Shown here piece after piece: positions 32,734 to 32,747 of a stretch of DNA of 32,747 nt; the first letter of the stretch is position 1, and each line of letters starts with the position of its first letter. The notes under the pieces are model-generated. The model worked only from the letters and a program-made list of their open reading frames with translations. It searched no databases and was not told where the DNA came from. A program made the translations under genes and the position numbers. Source of the DNA: Rahnella perminowiae (GTDB lineage: Bacteria; Pseudomonadota; Gammaproteobacteria; Enterobacterales; Enterobacteriaceae); contig NZ_JAFMOS010000621.1 in assembly GCF_019049755.1 (NCBI RefSeq), positions 1-32,747 of the forward strand, written 5' to 3'.

Positions 32734-32747
32734 TTTTGAACTTGAAG

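Overview
The window looks like chromosomal DNA of a plant- or soil-associated member of the Enterobacterales. Four things point there: a bcsEFG (class II) cellulose block, E. coli-like AraA/AraB/AraC/AraFGH, the gene order ynfK-mlc-ynfL-ynfM known from E. coli, and an ERIC repeat. A Yersiniaceae-type genus such as Rahnella, Ewingella or Serratia is my best guess from protein flavour and repeat content, but it is not proven. No phage, plasmid, insertion sequence, CRISPR array, rRNA or tRNA is visible.

Layout. 53-3532: bcsE, bcsF and bcsG, the accessory half of a cellulose/pEtN-cellulose locus. 3621-5701: a GntR-family repressor divergent from uxuA (mannonate dehydratase); no uxuB is present. 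5736-14330: a compact L-arabinose locus in which araFGH and then araC run leftward and araB-araA run rightward from a shared 417-bp control region; araD is absent. 14331-15062: a 732-bp gene-free stretch of hairpins and a dispersed repeat. 15063-18539: a three-gene ABC importer of the Fe3+/aminoethylphosphonate/sugar-phosphate type with a fused double permease. 18536-20032: a 14-TM DHA2 drug exporter, convergent with the importer. 20161-24894: ynfK (bioD2), mlc, ynfL and, divergently, ynfM. 24972-31126: a leftward operon of GntR regulator, MetC-like C-S beta-lyase and a complete CUT1 ABC importer (binding protein, two permeases, ATPase). 31434-32639: a divergent FAD monooxygenase with a Fur-box-like palindrome in front of it. 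32641-32747: a second, inverted copy of the dispersed repeat.

How it works together. The uxu and ara genes serve use of plant cell-wall sugars. The ara control region keeps the E. coli pBAD geometry (CRP site, araI1/araI2 21 bp apart, -35 overlapped by 4 bp, TACTGT -10) but carries a second AraC half-site pair 75 bp upstream, towards araF. Mlc seems to repress itself through a perfect TTATTTT-N8-AAAATAA operator. Three convergent gene junctions carry the same kind of GCGA-capped GC palindrome, probably bidirectional terminators.

The most likely undescribed system is the GntR / C-S lyase / CUT1 operon. It combines a sulfur-amino-acid lyase with a sugar-type importer and has no glycosidase or sugar kinase. 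It may take up and cleave an S-conjugated compound; the substrate cannot be read from the sequence.
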